A stretch of DNA of 5,897 bases, from contig JAJXXB010000079.1 of the NCBI GenBank assembly GCA_021781315.1, forward strand, positions 1 through 5,897. The letters are read 5' to 3'. The stretch is from Actinomycetes bacterium (GTDB taxonomy: Bacteria; Actinomycetota; Acidimicrobiia; Acidimicrobiales; RAAP-2). The notes below the pieces were generated by a model, which made no database searches, was not told the DNA's origin, and was given only the letters and a program-made list of their open reading frames with translations. Shown here piece after piece: positions 5,799 to 5,897 of this stretch (its first letter is position 1; each line of letters starts with the position of its first letter). A program made the translations under genes and the position numbers.

Positions 5799-5824
5799 GC
5801 CGCGGCCTATCAGCCGAGCGCGGC
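5799..5824 (+). terminator. Candidate hairpin terminator downstream of the CAP gene
   Basis: GCCGCG at 5799-5804 pairs with CGCGGC at 5819-5824; alternatively CGGC at 5803-5806 pairs with GCCG at 5813-5816 around a 6-nt loop, with the outer four bases pairing across a bulge. It starts 14 nt after the CAP stop. No T-run follows, so termination is inferred from position and stem strength only. Confidence 0.3.
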
Positions 5825-5825
5825 A

Positions 5826-5858
5826 CCGGCCACTGACGGGCGGGGCCGGCTCCGTCAG
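5826..5858. repeat. Two interleaved inverted repeats (A-B-A'-B' order)
   Basis: CCGGCC at 5826-5831 is complementary to GGCCGG at 5844-5849, and CTGACGG at 5833-5839 is complementary to CCGTCAG at 5852-5858. The arms interleave, so the two stems are either alternative hairpins or the stems of a pseudoknot. The connecting loops are 1, 4 and 2 nt, which is tight for a pseudoknot. A terminator role downstream of the CAP gene is possible; no T-run follows. Confidence 0.4.
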
Positions 5859-5897
5859 GGATGGGCGCGAAGAGACGTGGTGTAGCGAAGCTCAACG

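Larger units (their letters stand above)
5786..5897. other. Non-coding right-hand end
   Basis: No convincing gene is visible in these 112 bases; the open frames lack ribosome binding sites and family motifs. The region holds the inverted repeats listed separately. The last bases (about 5875-5897) contain a GTGTAGC string reminiscent of a tRNA 5' part, but too little is present to fold. Confidence 0.5.

Noticed and set aside
5355..5885. A 176-codon plus-strand frame overlapping the end of the CAP gene, and a 77-codon minus frame at 5662-5895.
   Set aside because: Both overlap the CAP coding region out of frame, are dominated by Arg, Ala and Pro, and lack ribosome binding sites.
5875..5897. 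A tRNA-like 5' part (GTGTAGC followed by AGCTCAACG) at the right edge.
   Set aside because: The expected GG of a D-loop is not in place and the rest of the molecule would lie outside the window, so no cloverleaf can be tested. Sequence beyond 5897 would decide.

Overview
The window is GC-rich DNA, roughly two-thirds G+C by eye, with strong G/C bias at third codon positions and both ATG and GTG starts. The secreted CAP-domain protein at the right end belongs to a type I know mainly from high-GC actinobacteria (tryptophan/tyrosine-rich WMYNDGW block followed by WGHRSNIL). Together these suggest an actinomycetote, possibly of the Acidimicrobiia type. This is inference from style, and there is no rRNA or other marker gene to settle it.

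Layout from left to right. (1) Minus strand, 1-1419: a probable two-gene operon, an S33-family proline iminopeptidase-like alpha/beta hydrolase followed after 11 nt by a PfkB-family sugar/nucleoside kinase that runs off the left edge. (2) 1420-1571: a divergent intergenic region with an AT-rich patch. (3) Plus strand, 1572-2195: a multi-pass membrane protein with histidines spaced as in b-type cytochromes. (4) Minus strand, 3546-2197: a membrane-anchored small protein of unknown function, then a UPF0173/UlaG-like metallo-beta-lactamase-fold hydrolase whose stop codon lies one base from that of the membrane protein. (5) Plus strand, 3635-4819: a patatin-like phospholipase. (6) Plus strand, 4922-5785: a secreted CAP/SCP-domain protein preceded by an 8-bp inverted repeat that encloses a -10-like element. 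(7) 5786-5897: non-coding DNA rich in overlapping inverted repeats.

The genes look like ordinary chromosomal housekeeping and accessory enzymes (peptide, sugar, lipid and metallo-hydrolase functions) rather than one pathway. Apart from the peptidase-kinase pair, and perhaps the small membrane protein with the UPF0173 hydrolase, the changing strands argue against a single co-regulated system. I see no mobile element, CRISPR array, confident tRNA/rRNA or recognisable defence system. The points most worth a second look are the unassigned membrane protein, the CAP protein with apparently degenerate CAP-site residues, and the inverted repeats on either side of the CAP gene.
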